Assembly (NCBI GenBank): GCA_963742955.1
Contig: CAVUOA010000008.1
Span: forward strand, 744,001-808,000
Length of the DNA: 64,000 nt
Source: CAVUOA01 sp963742955
Lineage (GTDB): Bacteria > Bacteroidota > Ignavibacteria > Tepidaquicellales > OLB5
Reading direction: 5' to 3'
A program made the translations under genes and the position numbers. A model generated the notes under the pieces. That model ran no database searches and was not told the origin of the DNA. It saw only the letters and a list, made by a program, of their open reading frames with translations. Below are positions 49,900-60,154 of the stretch, piece after piece (positions within the stretch are counted from its first letter, which is position 1; the number at the start of each line of letters is the position of its first letter).

Positions 49900-49935
49900 G
49901 GGATTCCAATCTAACAGGTTGGAATCCCTTTTATT
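49900..49935 (+). terminator. Rho-independent terminator
   Basis: GGGATTCCAA pairs with TTGGAATCCC around an 8-base loop, followed by TTTTATTTT. Confidence 0.88.
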
Positions 49936-50030
49936 TTCAGTATAATATCCCCTGAAATCTAAATTGAATACATACCAGTTTTTTGCTATTTTAGATGTTT
50001 AATATAGAGAACTGATTGTAAAATAAGAAT

Positions 50031-52010
50031 TTGTCAAAGCATAAGAAAAAGTCTGCGAAAGCTAAAACCGAAGCTGTTAAACTACCTGAACTTGAATTAT
50101 CTTTAAAGATATCAAAGCCCGTTAAGTATGCTATCCCTGCGGTACTCGTGCTTATTTCGGTTGCCCTGTCTTATTATTATGTTTCTTATGCATATTCAGT
50201 AAATCATGAGCACGGTTTTCCGCTTGATGACCCGTGGATACATTTGACTTTTGCCCGCAATCTTGCTGAATACGGAAGCTTCTCTTATTATAAAAACGAA
50301 ATCGTTACTGCCGGCTCAACTTCACCTGTTTATACTTTTATACTTGCAGCGGGTTTCTTCATTACTAAAAATGAAATGATACTCAGTTACGTTCTGGGAA
50401 TATTATTTTTTGCGCTCTCCGCATTTGTGTTTTATAAGCTTGCCGGAAACCTGTTCTCAAAAGAGAACTGGCTGGGGATTTCAGCTGTACTGCTGTTTGT
50501 GCTGGACCGGTGGATAAACTTCATTGCCGTTACAGGCATGGAGACAACGCTTTTCATTCTGATGCTGACAGCATGCTTTTACTTTTACCGCAAGCGCAAT
50601 GGAATAATGTTCGGCATAACTCTTGCATTGACATTCTGGACGCGCCCCGATGCAGTTGCATTTATCGGAGCAATAATAGCCGATTACATAATATTTCTGT
50701 ACCTGAAGAAAAAATCGCCGAAAGAAAATGAACTTGAAGCATTTTCAAAACAGGATTTAATAAAAGCCGGAATAGCGTTCGGAGTTCTTATGCTGGCTTA
50801 TTTTGCAATGAATCTTTCGCTCTCGGGTTCGCTGCTGCCCAACACTTACGAGGCAAAGCTGACATATTACACACCGGAATTCAGAAGCAGAACCGAATTC
50901 TTAAAAAATGAAGTATGGGGGTATTTTACAGAATCATATTATGTTTTATATATTGTCCCGTTCATAATAGCGTTGATTAAAATTGGCAGGGAATCTTTTA
51001 AGCTCAGGTACAACCGTTTTCTTCTGCCTGTAATTTTCATTTTTGCTCTTATATTTATTTACTGGTACAAACTGCCCTATGCCCACAGGTTCGGAAGATA
51101 CCTGATGCCGATTATTCCGTTTTATATACTGCTGTTTGTTTACGGTTCAAGAATATTGTTCGGATATATTTACGGATTTTTTAAGGATAGGAATCTTGCA
51201 AACGGATTAAATTTTATATTAATTGCAGCGGCGGTTATCTATTCCGCTTCGTCATATTTTAGTCTCAAAGATGTATATGCGGAGCAATGCCATCACATTT
51301 CTATAAGGCAGGTTGCCACAGCAAAATGGCTCAAAGCAAACACACCCGAAAATGCTATAATTGCCACCCATGATGTAGGCGCAATAGCATATTATTCTGA
51401 CCGCAAAATTGTTGACGTTGCAGGATTAATTAACCCTGAATTTATAAAGAAACTGCTCGATAAAGATTTTTCAACTTTCATGGTTGAGGAGATGAAGAAA
51501 GAGCACGTTGATTATATTGCATTTTTACGCGAGTGGTACAGGGTTGTAAACCAGGCGCCGATTTTCACTACAGGCGACCAGAACTTTGAAATTATGGATG
51601 TTTTTAAATTTGACCCCGAAAGAACGCATATACTAAGCGGTGAAGTAAAGGGAATGATTGATTATTCCATGCAGCTGATGCAAAACAGGCAGGTTCAGCA
51701 GGCTGTAAATATTCTCAACAGGGCGCTGGCGCAGGACCCGAAATCATCTGTAACATATTTTTATCTGGCGTATGCATATTCTCTTACCGGAGACGCGCCC
51801 AACGCAGTAAGAAATCTTAAAAAAGCGCTGGAGATTTTCCCCGGCTATCATGATGCGGCTATTGCTCTGGTCAGTACGCTTAAAAAAGAAAATAATATTC
51901 CCGAAGCTAAAAAATATGCAGAAGATTACCTGAAAATTAACCCGTCTGATACAACCGCTGTAAATATTCTTAATTCCTTATCGGACAGCACGCTTGTAAA
52001 TGAGAAATAA
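50031..52010 (+). CDS. GT-C-like membrane glycosyltransferase with C-terminal TPRs
   Basis: A 659-residue protein from a TTG start. A basic N-terminus is followed by about 10-12 membrane helices (from residue 34). The first extracytoplasmic loop contains HGFPLDDPWIHLTFARNLAE, with the Asp pair expected of lipid-linked GT-C (ArnT/PMT-like) enzymes. Around residue 425 comes a soluble domain (WLKANTPENAIIATHDVGAI, DRKIVDVAGLINPEF). From about residue 550, two or three TPRs appear (AVNILNRALAQDPKSSVTYF, AVRNLKKALEIFPGYHDAA). It may transfer sugars to surface proteins or polymers. It overlaps mltG by 11 bases. Confidence 0.72.
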   Translation: MSKHKKKSAKAKTEAVKLPELELSLKISKPVKYAIPAVLVLISVALSYYYVSYAYSVNHEHGFPLDDPWIHLTFARNLAEYGSFSYYKNEIVTAGSTSPVYTFILAAGFFITKNEMILSYVLGILFFALSAFVFYKLAGNLFSKENWLGISAVLLFVLDRWINFIAVTGMETTLFILMLTACFYFYRKRNGIMFGITLALTFWTRPDAVAFIGAIIADYIIFLYLKKKSPKENELEAFSKQDLIKAGIAFGVLMLAYFAMNLSLSGSLLPNTYEAKLTYYTPEFRSRTEFLKNEVWGYFTESYYVLYIVPFIIALIKIGRESFKLRYNRFLLPVIFIFALIFIYWYKLPYAHRFGRYLMPIIPFYILLFVYGSRILFGYIYGFFKDRNLANGLNFILIAAAVIYSASSYFSLKDVYAEQCHHISIRQVATAKWLKANTPENAIIATHDVGAIAYYSDRKIVDVAGLINPEFIKKLLDKDFSTFMVEEMKKEHVDYIAFLREWYRVVNQAPIFTTGDQNFEIMDVFKFDPERTHILSGEVKGMIDYSMQLMQNRQVQQAVNILNRALAQDPKSSVTYFYLAYAYSLTGDAPNAVRNLKKALEIFPGYHDAAIALVSTLKKENNIPEAKKYAEDYLKINPSDTTAVNILNSLSDSTLVNEK

Positions 52011-53043
52011 AATTATCTACTTTACCGCGCTGGTTGGAATATTTGGCATTGCCATGCTGGTAAACCTCGGCTTGTTTGAAAGAATCTACAGGCCCGACCC
52101 GGCTGAAATAACCATAAAAATAAAAAAAGGCGATAACCTAAGAAGCGTTGGCGATGAGCTTGAAGCAAAAGGAATAATTTATAACAAGAATATTTTTATT
52201 ATAACAGGAAGACTGCTTGGCTACCAGGATGAAATTATCCCCGGTGAGTATACATTCACAAACGGGCTTACTAATATAGACATACTTAAGAAAATTACAG
52301 ATGTAAACTCCGTTAGATATTATACCATAACAATTCCCGAAGGAATGAATATAAGGCAAATCGGCAGGCTTCTTCACAGGCAGCTTGGGCTTGATTCCGC
52401 CAGGTTTGTACGTGAAACATATAATGACAGCCTTATAAGCCTGCTTGGAGTACAGGCAGATAATTTAGAAGGATATCTTTTTCCCGAAACGTACCAGGTA
52501 AGCCTCAGCGCTTCCGCAAATAATGAGCTTGAAATAATTAAAATTATGGCTTCCCAGTTCAGAAAAATGATAACACCGGAATTGAAGGATGAGATGGAGA
52601 AGAAAAATCTTACTCTCAAAGAAGTAATCACAATGGCTTCTATTATAGAAGGCGAAACACGTCATGAACCCGAGAAAAAGATAATAGCAGGAGTATACTA
52701 CAACCGCCTTAAAAAGCGTATGAAACTGGAAGCAGACCCAACGGTGCAGTATATATTACCCGATGGTCCGAAGCGGAGGCTTGTTTACAGTGACCTGAAA
52801 TATCCTTCCCCCTACAATACATATTTAAACAGGGGTTTGCCGCCGGGGCCGATAAATAATCCGGGGTTAAGCTCAATAATGGCGGCTATTAATCCCGAAA
52901 AAAACAACTATCTTTATTTTGTTGCAAAAGGAGACGGCTCGCACCGTTTTGCAGAGACTTATACCGAACATAAAAAAAATATAGCAGAGTACAAAAAGTA
53001 CCTGAAGCAGATGGAAGAAGATAAAAACAAACAGAACAAATAA
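52000..53043 (+). CDS. mltG: Endolytic murein transglycosylase
   Basis: A 347-residue YceG/MltG homologue that cuts nascent peptidoglycan strands at the inner membrane. N-terminal membrane anchor at about residues 4-24. A LysM-like region IKIKKGDNLRSVGDELEAKG is followed by the catalytic domain: LEGYLFPETYQV, VITMASIIEGETRHEPEK with the catalytic Glu in IIEGET, AGVYYNRLKKRMKLEADPT, VQYILP and PSPYNTYLNRGLPPGPINNP. Intact and of normal length. Confidence 0.94.
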   Translation: MRNKIIYFTALVGIFGIAMLVNLGLFERIYRPDPAEITIKIKKGDNLRSVGDELEAKGIIYNKNIFIITGRLLGYQDEIIPGEYTFTNGLTNIDILKKITDVNSVRYYTITIPEGMNIRQIGRLLHRQLGLDSARFVRETYNDSLISLLGVQADNLEGYLFPETYQVSLSASANNELEIIKIMASQFRKMITPELKDEMEKKNLTLKEVITMASIIEGETRHEPEKKIIAGVYYNRLKKRMKLEADPTVQYILPDGPKRRLVYSDLKYPSPYNTYLNRGLPPGPINNPGLSSIMAAINPEKNNYLYFVAKGDGSHRFAETYTEHKKNIAEYKKYLKQMEEDKNKQNK

Positions 53044-53045
53044 AT

Positions 53046-54666
53046 TTGACTGATATAAGAAAAGTAAAAGCGCTGGGAAAGCTTCTTCTGAAGCTTGAAA
53101 CCAGGAACAGGAGCGGTTCGACAAAGAAAATAGTAATCCTTTTTATTTCTTACCTGCTGCCCGGATTGTTCCTTCCGTTTTTGCTTTTCAAACAGAGTGT
53201 TGACCCTACCGGGTTTCAATACGTGTTTATGACATATCTTTTTTTCACAGTGCTGCTTTGCTTTACTGTTATTTCCGAGCTTGATAATCTAATAGTATCA
53301 AAAACAGAAGTCGACCTTTTCGGCACCCTGCCGCTGGATGACAATATCATTGTAAATGCTAAAATGTACATGATTATAAGGTACCTGCTGTTACTTACTG
53401 TTCCCCTTCTTTTACCGGGCAGTGTATTCTATTATTTTATGGTCAAATCAATCCCGCGTGTGGTTTTGTACTATCTTTCGGGACTGATACTTGCGCAGTT
53501 CACAGTAAATATATTATTACTGATATACTGCTTTGCTCTTAACAGCTTCAGGCTGAAAAATTTAAGCACCTATACTTATATATTCCAGGTACTGCTTATT
53601 TTTTTCCTTGTTGTCGGGTACCAGTTTGTCTCTTATACTTTCACTTCTGTACACAGCAGTTCGGCTGTTTCATATTTTGACTTAATGGAGAAGAGCGGTG
53701 TATTGCAGTATTTCCCTCAGACCTGGTTTGGATTTATTCCTGTCAGCCGGAACATTTCTGTTGATTACAGGCTCTTGTTAAAATCATTGCTTCCGCTTGT
53801 AATTACTTATCTTAGTTTCATAAGCCTTAAGCTTTACCTTGCAGAGAATTACGGCAGTATTCGGGAAAGGTTCATGTTATCAAGAATTTTCTTCACTAAC
53901 GAATCAAATGAAAAAAGAGAATTTATTTTATTTGAAATATGGAACAGATTCATTGAAAAAATTTACATAAAAAACAAGCTTGAACAATCTTCATATACAC
54001 TGCTTAAGAGCTTCTTCAGCAGAGAAAAAGCGGTTAAGCTGAACCTGATTCCTATGATAATATTGCCCGCAGGACTCGGTTTATTTGCGCTGGTCACAAA
54101 CCAGCTTGCCCCTCCATTTGGTGTCTCGGTACTTAGCATAAAAGGGTCTATGCATTTTGCCATACTTCTTACTGTGCTTAATAGTGGTAAATACGTCACT
54201 TATGGGAATCAAAATAACAAGCACGCCGGCAGCTTCATGGATATATGACGCCTACCCTATGGAATCAGTCAGAAGATTTAAAAACGGAGTGAGGAAATTT
54301 TTTGTATTGTATCTGCTGATTCCGGTAAGCCTGTTTTTATTTATATTGTTTACAGTTAAAATGCCCCTTTGGCAGGCTTTTATTCATATCTTTTTTATCT
54401 TTTCAGCCGCAAACCTTTATAATACAATATGCCACAGCTTCAGCAAAACATTGCCGTTTACCAAAGAAAATACAATAATAAATTCGGTGCAGAGAATAAT
54501 ATCAATGATTATTGCAATATTGGCGGGTGTGCCCTTGATAGGATTACAAATAGTTGTGTACCGCAATGAGCTGGATGCATTTCTAACCTCTGTAATATTG
54601 CTGACAATTACTTCATGGGTAAACTATTTTGTTTTTATAAGACAAAGGAAAAGCAAAACCGCTTAA
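53046..54666 (+). CDS. Multi-pass membrane protein, ABC-2-permease-like (frameshifted)
   Basis: Starts TTG, two bases after the mltG stop. About 539 residues with some twelve hydrophobic segments, for example IVILFISYLLPGLFLPFLLF and FMTYLFFTVLLCFTVI. An LDNLIVSKTEVDLFGTLPLD segment resembles the cytoplasmic loop of ABC-2-type exporters. An indel near 54180 shifts the frame; the other frame gives LIVVNTSLMGIKITSTPAAS and runs to RQRKSKTA. No ATPase gene is adjacent. The family assignment is tentative. Confidence 0.6.
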
Positions 54667-56147
54667 TCTATCCCGGGTCTTTCGGGAAGTTTTTCAAGAT
54701 CTTCAATTTTAGTCAGCAGCCACTCTTTGCTTGATACATTTTCTTCTTTAATCAGCTCGTATTTAATATTTTTTATTTTATTCTTCTGTCCCGGGTCCAG
54801 GTTTACGAGCTTCTGAATATAGTTGAAGAACTTCATAAACAGTTCATTATTCAGAGATGAGATTTTTGTATTTCTCTTCAGGTAGTGTTTTGCAGCATCT
54901 ACAATATAGAGGATGGGTTCTATATTACCCATTTCGTAATAAATCATAATGAACAGCTTCTTCGAGCGGAGGTAAAAATAATAATTATTATAGGTTACAC
55001 TGTTTAAAACTTCCAAAGCTTTTTCGTACTGCTTATTGTGGTAGAGTATCTGAGTTTGTGCAATGGCAATAGTAGGTTCCTTCAGCTCGGGGAGCAGCCG
55101 GTCTTTGTGCTTTTCGAAAAACTTTTCCGTCCAGGCAACTTTATTCACTTCAAGGGCGGAAATAATTGCATTCAGAAAATCGACAAAATTTATACTCTTT
55201 TCTTTTGAATAAATGTTTTTTTCTTCCATAAGCTTGTAAACTCTGAATCTTTCATGTTTAAACCCGATATCGCCGCCGTTGCACCTTATCATGCAGTAGT
55301 TATTCAAGGCTCCGAAAACATAGGTCAGCTCTTCCGTCCTTAACTTATTAAGATTGTTGAGCACAAATTTTTTAAGGTTCTTAAAATACGTCTCATCGCT
55401 TGGCTTTACAATTGTCATCAGGATAAGATATTTCATGTATATTATCGGGTGTTCTTTGCTTATAGATGGCAGGTTTTCTTCTATATAACTTATTACTTCA
55501 TTCATCAGCCAAATTTTATGAGTCGATTCGCTTTTATTCTGCATCTGGAACATCATGTAATGAAGCAGGTTAAGCTTGGTAAGAATAAAAAACAGGTTAA
55601 TATTATTCCCAATCTTCTGGAAGTCCTCTTCCCTTATTCTCGGGCTCCTTTCAAGAAAGTAGTTAAAAGACTCGACTTCGATATAAATCTGGTTGTAATA
55701 ATAATCCTCATCTTTATTGAACTGTTTCTTTTGCTGTCCCATAATTTCGTTAAGCGTGGCTTTGAAGCTTTTGGAAAGATTTCTCATATTAAGAGTATTG
55801 AGGAGAAGGTTCCTCTGGAACAGTGTGTTTTTCTCAAATTCCTGGTAAATCAGAAAAGTCTCTGCAAGTCTTACAAATTTCGAAATAAGAGACCTTACCT
55901 TGGATTCGTTAAACTTTTCATTGGGGAATACGTAATCAGCAATTTCGGCATAATCAATATTCAACCCGCCGAAGTCTTTGGAAAATCCGGAGAGGTAATC
56001 ATAGAACTGTATAAGGCTCTCGGTTTTATTATGGAAAGGCGACTTTACAAAATCACCCAGTTTTTTAAATTCGTTGTAGCTTAAGCTTTTCAGAAGTTCA
56101 ACAATTTTGTTTTCTTTCATCATCTTTAATTTTTTATCTGAATTCAA
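54663..56147 (-). CDS. Large helical protein, SPFFNK family, copy 3
   Basis: A 494-residue soluble helical protein, more diverged but with the same plan: LSYNEFKKLGDFVKSPFHNK, a FPNEKFNESKVRSLISKF block, FLIYQEFEKNTLFQRNLLL, DEDYYYNQIYIEVESFNYFL and the terminal SSKEWLLTKIEDLEKL. MNSDKKLKM may be replaced by a start a few codons later (MMKENKIVELL). Intact. It converges on the membrane-protein gene with a four-base overlap, and is divergent from the T9SS tandem cluster at 56739. Confidence 0.75.
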   Translation of the reverse strand: MNSDKKLKMMKENKIVELLKSLSYNEFKKLGDFVKSPFHNKTESLIQFYDYLSGFSKDFGGLNIDYAEIADYVFPNEKFNESKVRSLISKFVRLAETFLIYQEFEKNTLFQRNLLLNTLNMRNLSKSFKATLNEIMGQQKKQFNKDEDYYYNQIYIEVESFNYFLERSPRIREEDFQKIGNNINLFFILTKLNLLHYMMFQMQNKSESTHKIWLMNEVISYIEENLPSISKEHPIIYMKYLILMTIVKPSDETYFKNLKKFVLNNLNKLRTEELTYVFGALNNYCMIRCNGGDIGFKHERFRVYKLMEEKNIYSKEKSINFVDFLNAIISALEVNKVAWTEKFFEKHKDRLLPELKEPTIAIAQTQILYHNKQYEKALEVLNSVTYNNYYFYLRSKKLFIMIYYEMGNIEPILYIVDAAKHYLKRNTKISSLNNELFMKFFNYIQKLVNLDPGQKNKIKNIKYELIKEENVSSKEWLLTKIEDLEKLPERPGID

Positions 56148-56525
56148 ATTAACAATTAATGATGAAAGATTAACTGAAAAAGCTACAAAGTATGCAAATC
56201 GTACTATACAGTATCGGGCACAAATGCCTTTATTTGTCCATAAAAAATTACGATGTATTTACCAAAATTAAGCTGTTATCGGCATTTCTTATAAGAATTT
56301 GTAAAAAAAACAGCCGTTTTATCATGTATTCAGCCGGCACAAACCCTTTAAAATTTCTTTGTTTTACGCCTTAATTTCAATCATTATTGTACCGAGTAAT
56401 CAAGTAAAACATATCCCTTTGCAAAGAGGGATAATTAAGGTTAATAAATTTAACCTATCGTTCTTTGAAGAATCCGCCGAACCGGTTTTAGAAACCTATA
56501 CTACCTGTTGTTAAGATTGGGCAAA

Positions 56526-56562
56526 CCTGCCTGAAGCACCGCAAAAGCGGTTGGCAGGCAGG
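56526..56562. repeat. REP-like nested hairpin
   Basis: CCTGCCTG / CAGGCAGG outer arms and ACCGC / GCGGT inner arms around AAAA. The 591-base gap between copy 3 and the T9SS cluster otherwise shows a CCCTTTGCAAAGAGGG palindrome near 56415 and the hairpin at 56632. Confidence 0.65.
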
Positions 56563-56631
56563 CAACTTTAACAAAAATAGGGCAGAACCGAAATGAACGG
56601 AGAATTTCAAAAGCGAACCAAAAAACATTAA

Positions 56632-56687
56632 TGCTATCATTCCATTCCCTTGCGCTGTCTGCCGCGGTATAAGGGAAGGAGATAGCA
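56632..56687 (+). promoter_or_regulatory. Possible leader hairpin before the T9SS cluster
   Basis: TGCTATC (56632) pairs with GATAGCA (56681) and TTCCCTT (56645) with AAGGGAA (56671), giving an interrupted stem with a 19-base loop. It is about 50 bases before the first ATG of the cluster. Confidence 0.45.
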
Positions 56688-56738
56688 GCAACAAGAGTTT
56701 TAATAGTTCTTACAATTTAAAATTAATTTTTAAAAATT

Positions 56739-58446
56739 ATGAAATATAAAATTTCAATATTAGTTTTACTCGCAATCTCATTCCCTATTTCCCGATTATT
56801 TGCTTCCGATAAAATTCCTTATCAAAATGATACTGCTCCTATTGATTCTGTAAAAAACAGGCTCAACATAAATAACATTTCTGCTTTTTTCGGCATATCA
56901 GGTACATTTGACCAAGATTTAAGAACATCCTTATCCTCTGGGGTTTCGAATGGCCAAACGGCTCCGGTAAATTTGCTGTCTTATCCGCAGGATTGACACT
57001 AGCGCGCATACATTAACAATGAACTAAGAATGGCATCTGCCTCCTATAAAGGTGAATCGCTCCGGGTTATATATATCATTACAACGGACAGCCCGTTGTA
57101 GCCACTGATATTACATTTAGACTTACAAAATAACAAAGGGTGATAACATTAACACAAATCCTGACTGGGCTGAATGGGCAAATATGGTTCCCCATGGAGC
57201 ACCTTATATTGATGTTAATCATAACGGGATTTATGAACCGCAAATTGACACACCCGGTGTAAGATTTGCAGACCAGACGATTTTTATCTGTATGACAGAC
57301 GGCTTTCCGGGAGAGCATAAGATTGGCGAAGGTTTCGGCGGAGGAACTGCTCCCATGTTTGCCGAAGTTCACCTTACTGCATGGGCATATAACAGACCCG
57401 GACTTGAGGACATGCAGTTTATTAAATGGGATATTATTAATAAGAATGTAGTACCGTGGAACTAAAACATACATGGCAATTGTTGCTGACCCGGATATTG
57501 GTAATCCTAATGATGACTACATAGGCTGCGATACAACCAGAAAACTGGGCTTTTGTTATAACGGAGATAATTTTGATTCGGTATATGGCGCAAATCCCCC
57601 AGCCTTCGGATTCAGATGGCTGAATTGCAGCGGAGTAAACAATTTAGGACTCAAATCATTTACTTATTTCACAGTTTATCATGAACAGAATTTTTGTGAG
57701 CAGGCTCCCAACGGTGAATATATCCCTGCTTACTACATGCTCAAAGGAATTAAAAAAGACCAAACCCCATGGGTAATTCCCCCGGGTGGAAGCCAGCAGT
57801 ATATTACTAAATTCTGCTATTCAGGTGACCCTGAATCAGGTACCGGCTGGAATGAAGGATACCAGGCAATCCTTCGGGCTCCGTTGTGAATTGCGGCGGA
57901 CCGGGAATTCTTTCAGGGACAATAGTTCCTGTTAATCCCGTAGGGGACAGAAGAATGATTATGAGCTCGGGTTCTGATAATAATACTATCATGTCTAATG
58001 ATACTATAAGAATAATCATAGCGCAATTAATTGCGCGCGGTACAAGCAATCTTAATTCAGTTACTAAGTTAAAACAATTATCAGACGTTGCGCAGCAGCT
58101 TTGCAATAACGGATTTGTTATCGTTGTTAACAACATCAGCACAACCGTGCCTCAAAGTTTTTCTTTATTTCAAAATTATCCTAACCCGTTCAATCCTGTA
58201 ACAAAAATAAAATTTTCAGTTCCTCCCTCTCCGTAGAGGGGTGTCCGAAGGACGGGGTGAGGTTAATTAAGCTGACGTTTATGATGCCCTGGGTCAGGGA
58301 AATTGCCGTATCTAGTCAACGAAAACATCAAACCCGGCACATACGAAGCCGATTGGGACGGCACCAACTACCCCAGCGGCGTGTATTTTTATAAGCTTGT
58401 ATCAGGCAATTATTCTGAAACCAAAAAGATGGTGTTAATTAAATAA
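56739..58446 (+). CDS. T9SS-exported protein, tandem copy A (many frameshifts)
   Basis: Signal peptide MKYKISILVLLAISFPISRL-type. Joining frames gives FEWPNGSGKFAVLSAGLTL, AYINNELRMASASYKGE, APGYIYHYNGQPVVATD, then NMVPHGAPYIDVNHNGIYEP, GGGTAPMFAEVHLTAWAY, QFIKWDIINKNV, MAIVADPDIGNPNDDYIGCD and IIIAQLIARGTSNLNSV, so it is homologous along its length to 58456-60141. At least six indels are needed. The sorting domain LFQNYPNPFNPVTKIKFSVP is followed by an inserted repeat and a scrambled YDALG...KPGTYEADWDG segment, ending SETKKMVLIK. Probably one gene of about 565 residues in life, damaged here by errors in a repeated region; true decay cannot be excluded. Confidence 0.7.
58221..58262. repeat. 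Repeat inserted in T9SS domain of copy A
   Basis: TCCCTCTCCGTAGAGGGG followed by TGTCCGAAGGACGGGGTGAG. It sits between the IKFSVP strand and the YDALG strand. Confidence 0.7.
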
Positions 58447-58455
58447 AAAAACAAA

Positions 58456-60141
58456 ATGTATTTAAAAAAAATAATATTTTTCTCCTTTGCATTACTCGGT
58501 TTTTTAATTACATCGGGTTCAAAAAGTGAAGGTTATAACTTTGCTCTTAATCCTTCAATAGTAATCCAGCAAATCCTGTTTGACCCAAACAATATTGAAA
58601 CATGGTTTTACAACACAGGAATATTCAATCAGGATTTAAGAACATCCAATACACCGGGTTTCCAGTGGCCGAAAAACTCAGGTAAATTTGCAATATTCAC
58701 TTCCGGCCTCACACTGGCTGCATATATTAACGGTCAACTTCGAATGGCGTGTGCATCATACAAGGGCGAATATGCCCCCGGTTACGTAGACAATTCAGGC
58801 GGGCAGCCGGTTGCAATTACAGATAATAGGTTTAAAATATATAGAGTTAAATGCACCGATAATATGTATAATAATCCCGATTGGGCTAACTGGGGTTTAA
58901 TGGTTCCATACGGCGCACCCTATATAGATGTTAATCATAATAATATATATGAGCCCGCCATTGATACACCGGGAATAAGAGGTGCATCACAAACAATTTT
59001 TGTTTGCCTGACAGATGGCTTTCCCGGCGAACACAAAATTGGTGAAGGTTTTGGCGGCGGAACAGCGCCAATGTTTGCTGAGGTTCATATGACAGCGTGG
59101 GGCTTCGATATACCGGGACTTCAAGATGCACAGTTTATAAAATGGGATATAATTAATAAAAACGTCTTCCATGGAACAGCACTGACTTTGCACTAATTTG
59201 TGACCCTGACCTTGGCTGCCCTGATGATGATTACCTCGGATGTGATTCTTCAGCAGGACTTGGAATCTGTTATAATGCAGATAATAATGATGACGGGTGC
59301 TCATATTCATATGGTCTCAATCCCCCGGCAGTTGGTTTCAAATGGCTGAAATGCTATCCTAATTCTATTAACCTAAATTCATTTGTCCCAATGATTGAAT
59401 ATAATATTCCGGGGGCTTGTACCAGCAGTTTCCCCTTCTATTACTTAATGCAGGGGTTTAAAAATGATCGGTTACCTGGTGGCTGAATCCTAAGGTAACA
59501 CAGGGGTCAAGAAAAACTAAATTATGTTTTTTCGGGAGGAGTCGAAAGCGGTTTGAGGCTGGAATGAGCCTGACGGTATCAATTGACAACTGCAGCGGAT
59601 GATACAACAGGCAATATTGTTCATCCGAACCTCGGTGACAGAAGATTCGTTATGTCTGCGGGAGGAGACAATTTTACCTTAAATCCCAACCAAGGCAAAA
59701 CAGTTATGATAGCCCAGCTTATTGCAAGAGGTTCAAACAATCTAAATTCGGTAACAAAGTTAAAACAGTTAATCAGATACTGTTCAGACATTATGCGAAA
59801 ACGGTTTTATTATTGATATGAAAAATATCAGCACAACTGTTCCCCAAAGTTTTTCTTTATTCCAAAATTATCCCAACCCCTTCAATCCTGTTACACTAAA
59901 ATAAATTCTCAAAGCCCCTCTCGCGAGGCCCCCGAAGGGCGGGATGCAGATTGTTTCAGCTCAAAGTTTATGATGCCCTTGGCAGAGAGGTTTCTACTAT
60001 TTGTCCTCCCCTTTGGGAGGATAGAAGCGGGCTACATACGAAGCCGATTGGGACGGTACTAACTACCCCAGCGGAGTGTATTTCTATAAGCTCGATTTCG
60101 GGTTCTTATTCTGAAACTAAGAAGATGGTTTAATTAAATAA
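58456..60141 (+). CDS. T9SS-exported protein, tandem copy B (several frameshifts)
   Basis: Signal peptide at residues 1-24. The first 240 codons are intact and contain FNQDLRTSNTPGFQWPKNSG, GLTLAAYINGQLRMACASYK, MVPYGAPYIDVNHNNIYEP, GGGTAPMFAEVHMTAWGF and QFIKWDIINKN. An indel near 59168 leads to PWNSTDFALICDPDLGCPDD and PPAVGFKWLKCYPNS; further indels follow near 59480-59580 and 59790. The tail is SFSLFQNYPNPFNPVT, an inserted repeat at 59911, VYDALGREVSTI, a second inserted segment, EADWDGTNYPSGVYFYKL-like sequence and an LIK end. Role unknown. I read no enzyme motif. Confidence 0.72.
59911..59946. repeat. Repeat inserted in T9SS domain of copy B
   Basis: AAGCCCCTCTCGCGAGG then CCCCCGAAGGGCGGGATG. 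Same location in the domain as in copy A, and its second half resembles TCCGAAGGACGGGGTGAG. Confidence 0.65.
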
Positions 60142-60154
60142 TTTTAAAATCACT

